64,000 bases of DNA from Odontocerum albicorne. Taxonomy: Eukaryota > Arthropoda > Insecta > Trichoptera > Odontoceridae. The DNA lies in assembly GCA_949825065.1 (NCBI GenBank), contig OX463841.1, positions 17,313,064-17,377,063 on the forward strand, in the 5' to 3' direction. Position numbers and translations under genes: made by a program. The notes beneath the pieces were generated by a model that made no database searches, was not told where the DNA came from, and saw nothing but the letters and a program-made list of their open reading frames with translations. Positions 37,569 through 48,779 of the stretch are shown piece after piece; position 1 is the stretch's first letter; each line of letters begins with the position of its first letter.

Positions 37569-38335
37569 ATAACGTATACACCGATACTAAGAAGCGCGAA
37601 AGCTTCAGAACATATTTTGCTATTGTAAATATTTGATATCTGATGTTAGCCAATTAGTAGAACACATTTGTAGACATAATGCAATCAGAAAAAAGCATAT
37701 TGTTAAAATAAAACTAATATATGTTATGTACTCGTATATCATATTTTACAACAGGATTTATGCTAAAATTTAAAAAGCTTTGTAGACTATTCATCAGTTT
37801 TATATGTAACTAAAATATATTTGATAAAATTGTTTGAGTTAAGTAAATAGGTTTAAATCGTTATCTAACGAAACCTTTTAATTTTTTCCAATTACTGCGT
37901 ATTATCGGATAGACTTAACTCAAACAATTTCATCACATATATTTGATATTTTACTGTTGAAGAGTCTACAAAAATGTGTTTTCAATTTAGAATATGCATT
38001 TTAACTTGTTAGACAGTTAGTAATATAAGATGTCAGAAAGTAGTGAGTAGATATACAAAATAAATTGTCGATAATAATTCATATTTAAAACGCAGATATA
38101 TTTTATATTTACTGCTTTTCACAGATTTGCACAGTTTTATCTTATGTTATCTTGTAAATATCACAGCTCAGCATTATGTAGATTTGAGTTAAATTTACGA
38201 CGAATTGCGTGTTATGCTGTTGGTTTACTATTTACTTTCATAGAAAATAAAAATGTTTTTTTCTTTTTTACAGAATATCTGCTGCAGGATCAAACACGTC
38301 TTCCATCCTCGCTAACCACAATTCAAGCATCTACG

Positions 38336-38871
38336 ATGGGAATATCTGAGGAAGCAAAGCCGGAAGAGGCATCGCCGAGACCTCCCCCAGCATCAGATTC
38401 TCCGCCAGAAGTACACCGTTCTCTTCATTCTCCCCCTGAGAGCGGGCATCGCTCGCTTCATTCTCCGCATGACAGTGGACACAGATCTATTCATTCCCCT
38501 CAAGACGGTCATCGTTCACTACATTCTCCTCATGATAGTGCTCACCGGTCAATGCATTCTCCTCACGATAGTGGACATCGTTCCCTTCATTCTCCTCAAG
38601 ATGGCCATCGTTCACTTCATTCACCTCACGATGGGCAACGCTCGCTTCATACTCCACCAGATGGACATCACGGGCTCCATTCTCCTGGAGATAGGCCAGG
38701 CCCTCCTGGAAGTTCTCATAGCAATCCTTCAGATAATAATAGTGACGGAGAAATGGACGAGTTTGCACCAAAGAGAAAACAAAGACGGTACAGGACTACC
38801 TTCACCAGTTTCCAATTAGAAGAGCTGGAGAAGGCTTTCGCCAGGACGCATTATCCTGATGTATTCACAAG
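38336..38871 (+). CDS. al: aristaless homeobox protein, start-codon exon (partial gene)
   Basis: Paired-like homeodomain transcription factor; in insects Aristaless patterns appendage tips and arista/antenna and acts in the nucleus. The exon encodes 178 residues plus two bases of codon 179. It starts MGISEE, which from memory is how Drosophila Al starts, with A at -3 and G at +4 around the ATG. Residues 27-120 are nine tandem [15 protein letters not shown] units. An acidic [13 protein letters not shown] stretch then leads into the homeodomain at residue 149 ([20 protein letters not shown], then THYPDVFTR). The exon is preceded by a pyrimidine tract and CAG (38271-38273), so 38274-38335 is 5' UTR or a further upstream coding join. 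It ends at donor AAG|GTGAGT, splitting the Arg codon at homeodomain position 31. The next exon's KIGLTEARIQ favours al over ARX, which I recall as having RLDLTEARVQ. The HRSLHSP block is unlike Drosophila Al. No upstream exon was recognised. Confidence 0.93.
38414..38695 (+). repeat. Coding tandem repeat [11 protein letters not shown] in aristaless
   Basis: Nine in-frame units of 10 or 11 residues (al residues 27-120). The first seven are HRS(L/I/M)HSP followed by PESG, HDSG, QDG, HDSA, HDSG, QDG and HDG. The last two are [10 protein letters not shown] and [10 protein letters not shown]. Each has one Ser-Pro or Thr-Pro dipeptide, giving an evenly spaced row of possible proline-directed phosphorylation sites and a His-rich surface. 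Codons differ between units (TCT, TCC, TCA for Ser; CCC, CCG, CCT for Pro), so the array is not a fresh slippage product. Confidence 0.92.
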
Positions 38872-39021
38872 GTGAGTCACACAACTTTGTATAAACATTT
38901 TTACCTACAACATTTGGATAATGTCGATGGCAACATAAGTATTTAAGATTTTAAAATTAATTATAAAATAAATATTTATCAATATTCCCATATTTATATT
39001 CTAACTAACCAATACGTTGTA

Positions 39022-39243
39022 CAGTACCCGGCGGTAAGTAATAACAACGGGCTTAAGAAAGAGACTGTCGGCCATAATCGGCTAACTTCGGCTTTGTAGA
39101 GCGTCGTCTCTGTCCCTAAAACACTTGACAACGACTGACAAATCGCGACGGAACACATGCATGAATGACAGAGCCAAGTCAGTCGATTATGGCCGACAGT
39201 CTCTTTCTTAAGCCCGATGTGTATTACTTACCGCCGGGTACTG
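39022..39243. mobile_element. MITE, Tc1/mariner-like (copy 2)
   Basis: Same family as 29693-29933, flanked by TA (39020-39021, 39244-39245), with termini CAGTACCCGGCGGTAAGTAA. The right arm is partly rearranged (AGAGCCAAGTCAGTCG where the left has the complement of CTACAAAG...). It lies 150 bp inside the aristaless intron. Confidence 0.85.
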
Positions 39244-39462
39244 TACGAGAAACGGTAAAAGAGGAAGTCGCAGACCGTATGGAAAATAACTAGTTGTTTC
39301 AGTGCAAGCCGTAATAATGAAATTATTTCCTTCACTTGAGAGAAAGTTCTGAAAAAGGAAAAATAATATTGCATTCAAAATAAAAAAACCGACAGTTAAG
39401 TGACCGAAGTAACTTCAAGATTATATGTTATTTCATTGAAATATATTAGGCTTTTTGTATAC

Positions 39463-39535
39463 AGTACTGCCTGGCAGGCTTATTACCATGTGACTATTTC
39501 TTTCAACCAATCAGAAATATGTTAAAGGCGTTTCA
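39463..39535 (+). repeat. Dispersed repeat fragment, copy 2
   Basis: ACAGTACTGCCTGGCAGGCT, ATGTGACTATTTCTTTCAA, TCAGAAATATGTTAAA; aligns with 12745-12820. Function unknown. Confidence 0.6.
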
Positions 39536-39597
39536 CGAGCAGCCTCGCGTCGTTAGTGGCGTGTGAGCCTTCCACTTGTGACAAAGCCTTCACTTGT

Positions 39598-39674
39598 GAC
39601 GATCGATTATCCAAAAAATCAGTTATCTGAACCCCCCCAGTTCCGAATTTTTTCGGATAATCGATGCTCTACTG
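39598..39674. mobile_element. pogo-like MITE fragment, interrupted by a hAT-like MITE
   Basis: A foldback of ATCGATTATCC-type arms (GATCGATTATCCAAAAAATC ... TTTTTTCGGATAATCGATGC) followed by CTCTACTG. The TGTA terminus resumes after the hAT-like insertion at about 40011-40016. It resembles pogo/Tigger ends (CAGTAGAGC.TCGATTATCC). Confidence 0.6.
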
Positions 39675-40006
39675 CATGGGTCGGCAAACTTTTGTTGTAA
39701 GAGGGCCAAATATTTTACGTGGGGATTAGTGCGGGCCGCACATGGGCCAATGTAAATGTCATTACAGTATACCTACAATATTTGTATACAAATATTTTAG
39801 TTTTGAAAATAAAACGCTAATTATATATTTTTACGACATTTATTTTAGTTAATAAAATCAATGAGATTTTTGTGGCTGCATTTGACTTGGAAGTTTTTTT
39901 TATATTAGCTTGCATTTTTTAAATACATACGCATAGTATTGTGTCTAAATGTGAATCTTGCGGGCCACATCAAGACGCCTCGCGGGCCGCTAGTTGCCGA
40001 CCGCTG
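39675..40006. mobile_element. hAT-like MITE with 8-bp target duplication
   Basis: Flanked by CTCTACTG at 39667-39674 and 40007-40014. The termini CATGGGTCGGCAAAC and GTTGCCGACCGCTG are inverted, with GGGCCGC-rich subterminal sequence, a hallmark of hAT non-autonomous elements. It was inserted inside the terminal sequence of a pogo-like fragment. Confidence 0.87.
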
Positions 40007-40429
40007 CTCTACTGTACTCTTTTTGGGCTTCATTATTAAACTCTAAACTCCGAATTGCAGCAAGCCAAATGTTCTATCAGTTAAGAAGATCACCTTGATT
40101 ATGGTGGAGCATCCAGCAAGTTTCAAAGACCTCCGTACATCCATGTGAATTCCCTTGACTTCCCCCTAAGATTTCAGTCAGGATCTGAATTATTACCAAA
40201 CAAAAAATATCTCACCCTTATCTTTTAACATATTTTTAGGTGTCAGACTGATTCAGATAGTTCGTCTTGTAACAGTATTGGAACACGCTAAGCGTGTGCG
40301 AGTATTATTACCTACAATGTAGTATGATTGGTGACATTTACATAAAAAAATCGATTATCTATTGTAGAGGTCCTGAATTCCAGGACTCGTTTCATGTGGC
40401 TGAAGAAAGTTTTTCACCACTTTCTTAAC

Positions 40430-41034
40430 CCTTCCTGTCCTGTGATGTGTAACTAGTACAAATTGCTTCTAAAAACTTTAATATCTCTATAAATATAATA
40501 AATACAGGGTTCAGATTTTAGGTATTCCTCCGTAATACATTTACGCATTGAATGAAAAAATAATATTAATAATATTTAGCACTTATCGGCCACATCCGAG
40601 ATATTTTGTGAAAATCGGGAATAAATTCACCAATACAATCCAACGTGTGCCAGTATGTGATGTAGGTATATTCATTATAAAAATCCGTATGGGTGAGGAA
40701 GCGAAACTACTCACGTCTCACTCTCACTCAACTTCGGTATATGGGAACGCAAAAAATAGAATCTCAGTTCGGTCGCTTCTCTCGTTTAGTGGCCAGCCGG
40801 TTTTCGTTCGAGGTGGTCTCTTCGCCCGTTTTGCGGACGTCGTCCGATATTTTTTTTTTCATGTTTTCAGCAATTAAATTTCAATTATTATCACTTTTGA
40901 CTTCAAATTTAATTATTTTAAGCGATTGGCTATGAATATTGTTATTTTTCCGATTTAAAATCGCTCATTTTTACATGCGTATTGAATACACAGCACCGGA
41001 ACGCAAGGATTATTTTAGCACAGTAAGGGAAAGG
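40430..41034 (+). mobile_element. piggyBac-like MITE, full copy 2
   Basis: Same family as 9809-10418. Left TTAA at 40426-40429; the right flank is mutated to GTAA. It contains the CTCTATAAATATAATAAATA segment that is interrupted by a 6-bp insertion in copy 3. Confidence 0.84.
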
Positions 41035-41845
41035 TAAAACTAGTCTTTAGCTTGCACCTGTTAAGCTTTTTGAGTTAGAGAGTACCGAAAGAGAGTTTTA
41101 CAATAACACTTGTAAACACTTTCGTAAAAGTACAATTAAAGTGTTATTTTATACAAATATACATAAATTCGTACTTGAACTTAGACATTTTGAAACGAAA
41201 CATAATTGGTCATCATGACAAATTTCCAATTTTATATCGACACTTGTTCGAACTCACATCATAGTGCCGGCATTACACAACGCTGGTCACCACAGTGAAC
41301 CACGATGATTCACCGGCAAGTAACCAGGTGATCACCGATCACGGTTACTGGTCAGTCATCGATCACGGGCCGGAACACTCAATTACACCAGGCAGCGACA
41401 CTCAGCCAGCTGGATCCGAAGCAACCAAACCACCCAAATTGGCACGAGCGGGAATTTTTCAATAATTTATCACTTTATTTAGTAAACTTATTTTACTTTA
41501 ATTAATATCTATGTTATAAATTAAATTAAATAATGTTTGTATATTTGACTGAGAAACGAAGAAAATACTTTCCAGTTTCCCAATTTTTACAAAGTTCAGT
41601 TCTAGAACGAGTGAAATATATCTAACACTTATAAATAGATCATTAATTATACGCTTCTTTATGGCGTGGAAACTTAGACACTTACCCAAGTCATCATAAT
41701 AAGAAAATATAAGAATTTGGTTCTAAATGACAATGTTAAAGATTTTCTGGGTTGACAAAGTGTGCAATGAAGAGGTCCTCAGACGCAATGACGAAAAGAG
41801 CAGAAGACTAAGGAATAAATTGGACATTTAATGAGAGGAAATTAA

Positions 41846-42060
41846 CACTTGCCACCCTGTGATGGATAGCGAGTGACCAGGACTTATATTTCATTTGATT
41901 ATTCAACGTTTTAATACATAATAAAATTATTTTTATAGCTAATTACAAAAAATAACCTAGCAGATTTTGCATAATTTTGATTTAAAATATACATTTTTCA
42001 CTGGACGCTTAGCATCCAGCACCGTGGCTGGCGGATTTTTTTAGCACAGTAAGGCAAGTG
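41846..42060 (+). mobile_element. Second TTAA-flanked MITE family, 215 bp
   Basis: TTAA at 41842-41845 and 42061-42064. Termini CACTTGCCACCCTGTG and CACAGTAAGGCAAGTG. Its right subterminal GCGGATTTTTTTAGCACAGT matches the piggyBac-like family above, so the two families share a right end. Confidence 0.75.
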
Positions 42061-42109
42061 TTAACCTGAAATCAAGTCATATTGCGGGAGAATATGTAAT
42101 ACAAAGAAA

Positions 42110-42245
42110 ACAAAGTGTAGGAGGAAGAAGAAACTCCTGGCTGAAGAACCTTAGTGAGTGGTTTCACTGTAGCACGAAGGTATTGTTCAGAGTAGCTGCA
42201 CACAACGTTAAAATAGTCATGAAGATTGCCAACTTCTAACGTGGA
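42110..42245 (+). pseudogene. LINE ORF2 C-terminal relic
   Basis: GGRRNSWLKNLSEWFHCSTK then VLFRVAAHNVKIVMKIANF, matching the GRRR.SWL.NIR.WTG...LFR.A.....W...IANL ending of LINE proteins. Confidence 0.55.
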
Positions 42246-42440
42246 GAGAAATAATAAGAGAAGATTTCTCGCTACAGGACCAGCACTGGCAAAGCCCTGT
42301 CATAATATCTCATCTTATTGAATCAATTCGGAGCAATCGATTTATTTGTTCGATGAAGACAAAATGAACTTCAAAGTTCTAATCCTTTCCGATGTAACAT
42401 CTCTCAGACACCGATTCGAAAGATACAATGGAGACATCCC

Positions 42441-42835
42441 ATATAACTCTTACTCTAGGCAACTAGAAACTGCTGAAATGCGCATGCTAAGATGGTCAGC
42501 AGGTGTGTCCCTAAGAGACAAAATAGAAAGCTCACGCATTCGTGGAAGCCTAGGTGTTACAGACATCAACAGTAAGATGGAGGAGATGCGATTGAGATGG
42601 TATGGGCACGTTGGGCGCAGAGCACCCGATCACATTGTGAACCAGACAATCTCCATGGATCTTCCTCGAATAACAATCAGAAGAAGATCGAAGAATTCAT
42701 GGGTGGTGCAAAAAGATAACCTGAAGCAGAGGCACGGCCTGGAGGACGTAGTCCGGGACAGAAGAGCATACAACCTGAGGACGAGAAGAGCTAACCCCAA
42801 TAGTCTTCGCAGACAATGAGTTGGGATGGAGCCAG
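42441..42835 (+). pseudogene. RTE-like LINE, ORF2 C-terminus
   Basis: YNSYSRQLETAEMRMLRWSA through IRGSLGVTDINSKMEE, WYGHVGRRAPDH and NPNSLRRQ. Same subfamily as 35945-36525. Starts abruptly by 5' truncation within the aristaless intron. Confidence 0.8.
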
Positions 42836-42856
42836 GGAGAAGAATGGAGACAAAAT

Positions 42857-43379
42857 TGCATGAAATGAAATACAAAATTGCATTGATTTCCAAAAAACTT
42901 TTTATTGGTCGTGGAAGTCTAATGTATGACATTTAAACACAAAAAAAACAATATCCGCCAAATGTCCACCTCTTGCAGCTCCACAGATGTCTACTCTTTT
43001 GTCAAAAATTTCGATGACATTTTTATGGCATAATTAGGATTCTAACTCACCAATAACGCAAATAATGTCGTCCTTCAGCTCAAAAATTGATTGGGGGTCA
43101 TTCTTATAGACTTGGCTTTTCACGTAACCCCAGAGAAAATAGTCCAACGGTGTCAGATCACAAGATCTTGGTAGCCAATTAACATCACCGTTTCCGTAGA
43201 TTACTACAATTCATAAAATAATTCAACAATTTGAACGCGTTGTTGTATTGTATACGACTCCATTTTTATAAATATCATACATTACACTTGTCAAATGTGA
43301 CAAGTCCCAGGCAAGTTCACGACGCCATCTGTGTTTTATCCAAGAATTAAAAAAAAACCGCTCAATTTGAAAAACCCTT
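42857..43379 (-). mobile_element. Tc1/mariner-superfamily fragment C
   Basis: Same family as A and B, minus strand. The C-terminal frame reads GNGDVNWLPRSCDLTPLDYF, with the Asp kept. Right end ...CTCAATTTGAAAAACCCTTT. It abuts a LINE 3' end at about 42840. Confidence 0.76.
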
Positions 43380-43789
43380 TACAATGAGACATGTTGAGAC
43401 GAATCAATTCGAAACACTTGACCCAATGTAGACTTTTTAAATATGACAGTATATATGACTACGAACAGCTACAAAGAATAACACATGCTCCATTATCGTA
43501 CCTCTGAGTTTAGATCAAATTTGATGGAAAGGTTTCTAAAGTACATAATATTTAATTATTTATCAAAGTATGAAATCTATCCATTCGTGATACTGGAGGC
43601 AATATAGTCATTTTAGAACCGGTCAAAAAATAATCTGGAAAAATATAGCTTGGGGTGTAATTTAACAAAAAAAAACGTGTTTGTACTACAAAGTTTTATA
43701 TGATTTTGAAAACCAGTTTCAAATAAAGAATCAATGTCTGGACTTGGTTCAATGGAATGACCAGTTGCACGTCACTGCCCGCTGCAGTG

Positions 43790-43935
43790 ACACAATGACT
43801 TTCTGACATTATATTTGAGCAATTCAATTTGCTGACAATTACCGTCATTATTCTGCGGGAATTTCGCGTCGCCGTGGACTGCATGCGGCGAGTATGGTAA
43901 TTCCGTCATTATCCACATTAGCCTTATTATTACTC
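43790..43935. promoter_or_regulatory. Candidate intronic regulatory DNA of aristaless
   Basis: Non-repetitive stretch inside the 15-kb intron with paired, similar sites AATTACCGTCATTATTC and TAATTCCGTCATTATCC about 65 bp apart, flanking GCGTCGCCGTGGACTGCATG. Complexity is unlike the surrounding TE debris. Inference only. Confidence 0.3.
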
Positions 43936-43994
43936 GTATTACACAGATGAGGAGAGTGGTAACAATAAATACTTGTCAACCTTAAGATGGAGAA

Positions 43995-44395
43995 CAATTT
44001 AATAAATTATATTTAAAACTGTGTGCGACCTATCCTCACATACGGCATCGAAGCGAGGGCGGACACTGTCAGGACAAAAAGTATGCTAAGGACAACGGAA
44101 ATGAGAACTCTGCGCGCTATTGCTGGGAAGACTTTGCGTGATCGTGTAAGGAACACCACAATCCGAGAGGTATGTGAGGTCCAAGATGTGGTCAGATGGG
44201 GACGACAGCGTCGACGATACTGGTACCAACATGTACAGAGAATGAATTCCACAAGAATTCCATACATAGCTCTGCATGGGGTGCCGGATGGACGGCGTCC
44301 GCCAGGGAGACCCCCGAAACGATGGAGAGATAGCTGGACCTCAGCATCACAGGAAGACAATCCTGCAGTAACATACTCTTGAGAGTCTACAGAAT
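43995..44395 (+). pseudogene. LINE ORF2 C-terminal fragment (fourth family)
   Basis: VRPILTYGIEARADTVRTKS, LRTTEMRTLRAIAGKTLRDR, IREVCEVQDVVRWGRQRRRY and RRPPGRPPKRWRDSW, ending in GAAGAAGAAGAA. Open for about 119 residues; lacks endonuclease and RT. Distinct from the other LINE tails here. Confidence 0.78.
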
Positions 44396-44444
44396 GTTTA
44401 AGAAGAAGAAGAATATTTAAAAAAATCCTACATCAATTAATATT

Positions 44445-44697
44445 TCCATCGTGTATTAATTATTCCTCTTCTTGTTTATCGCGTGGTTCAATGCTGAACG
44501 TGTATTAATTATTCCTCTTCTTGTTCATCGCGTGGTTCATCTTCTTGTTCATCGCGTGGTTAAACGTGTATTAATTATTCCTCTTCTTGTTCATCGCGTG
44601 GTTCAACGTGTATTAATTATTCTTCTTCTTGTTCATCGCGTGGTTCCATCGTGTATTAATTATTCCTCTTCTTGTTTATCGCGTGGTTCAATGCTGA
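44445..44697 (+). repeat. ~42-bp minisatellite, ~6 copies
   Basis: Unit CGTGTATTAATTATTCCTCT + TCTTGTTCATCGCGTGGTTCA; the first and last units share the TTTATC and ATGCTGAACG variants. Confidence 0.92.
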
Positions 44698-44929
44698 ACG
44701 TTGTGGTTCTCAGTCATGCCTCGAACGCGGTCCACCACATTTTTTTATCTCTCTCGATTCTGGCCCATATTGAACGCAGTGCTTAAAAATCATGTCAACT
44801 CCTTTCTTTGATCCGTTCATTTCATATGACCTTTTCCTATTGCTCGCCTTCCCTCAACTGATACCGTGATCACTAGTTTATTCAGACTTTCGTCATTCTT
44901 TCTAGCACCATGCCCAAAGTGCTTTATTC

Positions 44930-46110
44930 TTCTTCTTCCCATTGTCATGTCAGTTCACCCCAACGTTGAATATCACCTGAGAGAAGACATCTTTGTCCCC
45001 GGCATCCCGAAAAAGATCTCGAACGCCCCTTTTGACAGTCCAATCACGTATATTGCGGATCCAGGAGATTTGCCTCCTGCCAACACCTTTTCTGCCTTAT
45101 ATTTTGCCTTGGATGATCAGGTGCAGTAATTTGTACTTTGCTCCTCTAAGTACATGACCCAAGTACGACATCTTTCGAAATTTTAATATTAGTCAGCAAC
45201 TCTCTATCAACTTTGGCTCTTTGAAGAACCCTTGAGTTGCTGACCATATCCGTCCAGGTTATCAGTAGCATTCTCCGGTGCATCCACATTTCGAATGTTT
45301 CCAGTCGGTTCATACTACCAACTTTGAGGGTCCATGATTCCACTCCATGCAATAACACTGACCAAACGTAGCATTTGACTAACCGTTGTCGAAGTTTCAA
45401 GTTTAGATTATCATCGCAGAATACGCTTCTCATTTTATTAAAAGATGCACGAGACGATTCAATTCTGCACTTGACTTCGGTTTCTGGGTCGAGGTCTTCC
45501 ACTAGGATACTTCCGGAGTACGAGTATTTAATTTTTTTCACTCTATATCATGAAAGTGTTTTAGGATTCTTTTTTCGCAAGGTTTCGTAACTCTTTCGAT
45601 AATCTCCAATTTTCAGATGATATCGACGTTAGTGCATCTTGCGGTCCATGAGAACAGACTATACACCTCCAACATCACAGCGCGAAGGCATCTATCATGA
45701 TTTTGATTCTTCTGAGTATAGACCGGTTAGACTATATCTTTGCCAGACTTGTCATAGTTGATTTGCCATTCCAATTCGTCTTCACATCGCTGTTTCACAT
45801 CCTCCATTCCTCGAAATAAGAACATCCTGATAGACCAGCTCATTGACCTCTTCGTAATCCATTAGCGAGTCACATCTTATGAGAGTCTTAAATTAGTCCA
45901 CGATAAGTGCCTCAAGTAAACCTTTATTTCTAGTTCTTTAACTCTATAATGGAACTCGGGCATCTCATCTCCGTCATTGGCTATACGTTTTATGTCGTCT
46001 GATATTAGAGATTTTACGACCTCCTATGACAAAACCATATTATCATTCCTGAAATGTTTTTCTCGTGATGTACTCTACATACATGTTGAATAAATCAGGG
46101 GAGATTGTTC
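44930..46110 (-). pseudogene. LINE (third family), longest copy, frameshifted
   Basis: Minus strand. At 46020-46105 the RT core remnant SPDLFNMYVEYITRKTF and a GGRKISNIR stretch are visible. At 45541-45146 a 131-residue ORF reads SGSILVEDLDPETEVKCRIE, VWSVLLHGVESWTLK and FEMWMHRRMLLITWTDMVSN. After a frameshift the tail continues to VIFNVGV near 44950. The KYSYSGS at its start contains two extra residues from a TACTCGTA insertion (see findings). Confidence 0.76.
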
Positions 46111-46458
46111 TTCGAAATGAAACACAATAATCTTAACACAAATTAGGACAAAATATATTTATCTTCCTCCAATTCCAAGCTGCACAATAAATTCATTGTT
46201 AAAATAGCGAGTGTATAAATTACGATTATTGGGTGATAAAAAAATGCAAATTTGATTACATAATAAACAAGTAATTTAGTTTGTAGAAAAAATGTGGGAT
46301 TCCCCAAAAAAATGCATTCCATTATGCATTGAAAAATATTACATTATTGACGTAATAATGATATTATTGTTGCTAAGTTGTATTGATGTATTGATGTTGT
46401 ATTGATGACTGAGTGAATTAATAACATTTTTGCTACAATTTTTATATTTTTTTTAATA

Positions 46459-46580
46459 TGTAATGAACTTACACAATAATTATTAATATGTAATGAACCT
46501 CCACAATAATTATTAATATGTAATGAACTTACACAATAATTATTAATACGTAATGAACTTACACAATAATTATTTATACA
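46459..46580 (+). repeat. 30-bp minisatellite, ~4 copies
   Basis: Unit TAATGAACTTACACAATAAT + TATTAATATG. Confidence 0.93.
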
Positions 46581-46624
46581 ATCATATAAAAGTCCCTAAT
46601 GCAATTATAAGGGACAATATAATA

Positions 46625-46760
46625 ATCATTCAGGACACTCTCACAGCCGAGATCCTCCACGATCGATATGCGTTCGGTAAAGATGACTAGCCACCACGCA
46701 GTGATCCATCCATGACTGATATTTCCATCTCATTCATTACCATCAGGGTGGTCACTGAAA
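46625..46760 (-). pseudogene. LINE-type fragment, paralogue of 56990-57185
   Basis: Minus strand contains a D-HCVVASHLYR-like stretch in broken frames; DNA similarity to 57030-57180 is clear (CAGTGA..CATCC, GACTAGCCAC.ACGCAGTGA). Confidence 0.5.
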
Positions 46761-47392
46761 GGCAACAAAAACACATACAAGTAGTTGTTATCTGTGTCTA
46801 GGTATTGAAATCGAATGGCGTACTGCAGGCGCTGCAGAGGAGTATCTTGAGGTAGTAAATCTTGGACCATTTGGATCTTGTATGGAAACATTTTAAAATC
46901 CAGTTTCAGAATCTTCTGAAGCGATGTTCTGGCGATGCCTAGTTGAGCAGAGCGACGACGGGTAGAGGCAGATCCTTAAGGACATTCTGCTGTACAGCTT
47001 CCACCGCTGTGTCAGTGCGCACAGTGCGCTTAAGACCTCTTTCCGGAAGATCGCTGACTGATTCAGTTCTTTCAAACCGGGCGATTAGATTCTGAATCAT
47101 GTTATCGCTAGGAGATACTCTGACATTAAAATGTTGTCAGTATTTTCTCTGAGTTTCAATAATTTATCTTTCACTGGAATAGAAACATCCAATGAGTTTT
47201 ACTCATTCTTGGACATCATACGTAGCTATTTTAATCCCCAAGCAATGTTATGTAATCCATAAAAAATAAAAAAAATAAAAACGAACAAGTTATGACTTTT
47301 TCAAACCCTTCAGTCTTTTAGTGGTCACCCTATATTAAACGGTTTCAATGGGATAGATTGCTGGATTGATTTATATCTAGAGCCTTTTATGT
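46761..47392. other. No gene seen
   Basis: Unassigned intronic sequence; probably further LINE or repeat debris. Confidence 0.5.
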
Positions 47393-47465
47393 GAGTTGCA
47401 TGGCCGCGCTGTAACGCATTGAACTTCCGCGAAGAAGGTCGTCAGTTTGAACCCCGCGCCATGGT
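47393..47465 (+). mobile_element. tRNA-derived SINE head with downstream body
   Basis: GTTGCATGGCCGCGCTGTAA ... GTCAGTTTGAACCCCGCGCC. The following sequence (TGACTTCGGTCATATATATT, 47521) may be the SINE body. Confidence 0.5.
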
Positions 47466-47871
47466 ACTCTCCTGACACATTCATTTTTCTCTTTTAATAT
47501 TCGGGAGTGTAAGGATCTATATGACTTCGGTCATATATATTCGATCAAAAAAATACGCCGTTGTGCTCCGATCGTCTCACTTCGGTGTGCGATCTAATCC
47601 AGTACAGCTGTTTTGTCGGTGAGTTTGCTAGTGTACAACGGTTCACTCACTTCAAACAAACTCCACTGCATAAATTTGCTTTCCAATTTAATTGACGTTA
47701 GAATGGTGAGGGAACCCTCAACTACAAGGTTCATCAACGACAACGACAAAATCCCTCATTTACATCTGGTCTTTCCCAATCCAACGCCCACCAGAGCTAA
47801 GTATCGTGTTTAATTTCATATAAAATGTCAAAACCAATATAATTTGTAAAATATTGTAAAATAAACATTCG

Positions 47872-48235
47872 AAATGTGGATGCACCGGAGAATGCTACGG
47901 ATACCCTGGACGGATATGGTCAGCATCACAAAAGTTCTTCAAAGAGCCAAAGTTGATAGAGAGTTGCTGACTAATATTAAAATCCGAAAGGTGTCCTATT
48001 TGAGGCATGTACTTAGAGGACCAAATTAAAAATTACTGCACATGATAATCCAAGGCAAAATAGAGGGTCGAAGAGGTGTTGGCAGGAGGTGAATCTCCTG
48101 GCTCCGCAATATACGTGATTGGACTGGTATAAGGAGCGTTGCAGATCTTTTTCGGGCTGCCGGGGACAAAGATGTCTACTCTCAGATGATATTCAACGTT
48201 GAGGGGACCTGACATGACACTGAGAAGAAGAAGAA
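47872..48235 (+). pseudogene. LINE (third family) 3' fragment with stops
   Basis: FEMWMHRRMLRIPWTDMVSI, KVDRELLTNIKIRKVSYL, then in-frame stops, then NIRDWTGIRSVADLFRAAGD, ending MIFNVEGT and a GAAGAAGAAGA tail. Confidence 0.76.
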
Positions 48236-48639
48236 GATGTAAAATATCTCTATTTACAGATTTTACATTAAAATTCAAGCTGAAGCAAATATATTTAAAA
48301 AAAATTATATTTGAAATGTTAATGATTTCTTGAAATACAAAGTAAAAATATTTCTTTTTTGTGTTATTTTTATCATTTATTAGTCTTTTACTTCATGAAT
48401 TTTGATTAAAATTAAAGTTTTTTTTTCCATAATCACTTCACTTCAAAAAACTCAAATGAAAGAGAAACTAAGCCAATTCAATTTAGTGTTACATCAAAAT
48501 TTGTGCAAAGTAAAGGAGATTTTGGTAAATCTTTATTAATGAATTTTTAATAATTCCTGGTTAAATATTTTCAATCATGACTTTATACATTCCAATAATT
48601 TGTCATCAATCATCAACTATTCATCTCCTTTTCTGTGTC

Positions 48640-48776
48640 ATATCAGGTCCCCCCAACGTTGACTATCACCTAAGCATCTTTATCCCCGGCACGCGGCAGC
48701 CCGAAAAAGATCCCCAACGCTCCTTATAACAGTCCAATCACGTATATTGCGGAGCCAGGAGATTTGCCATCAACTA
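48640..48776 (-). pseudogene. LINE (third family) short 3' fragment
   Basis: About 137 bp of the family's 3' coding end in reverse (complement of GCAATATACGTGATTGGACT and GTCAACGTTGGGGGGACCTG), broken at 48780 by the MADF-bearing element. Confidence 0.72.
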
Positions 48777-48779
48777 GTA

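Noticed and set aside
38144..38335. Coding start of aristaless at the upstream ATG 38144
   Set aside because: A pyrimidine tract and CAG acceptor at 38261-38273 make that part intron; the ATG at 38336 has good context and begins MGISEE as in Drosophila Al (from memory).
38469..38819. Other frames across the aristaless exon on both strands
   Set aside because: Shadows of the repetitive coding sequence.
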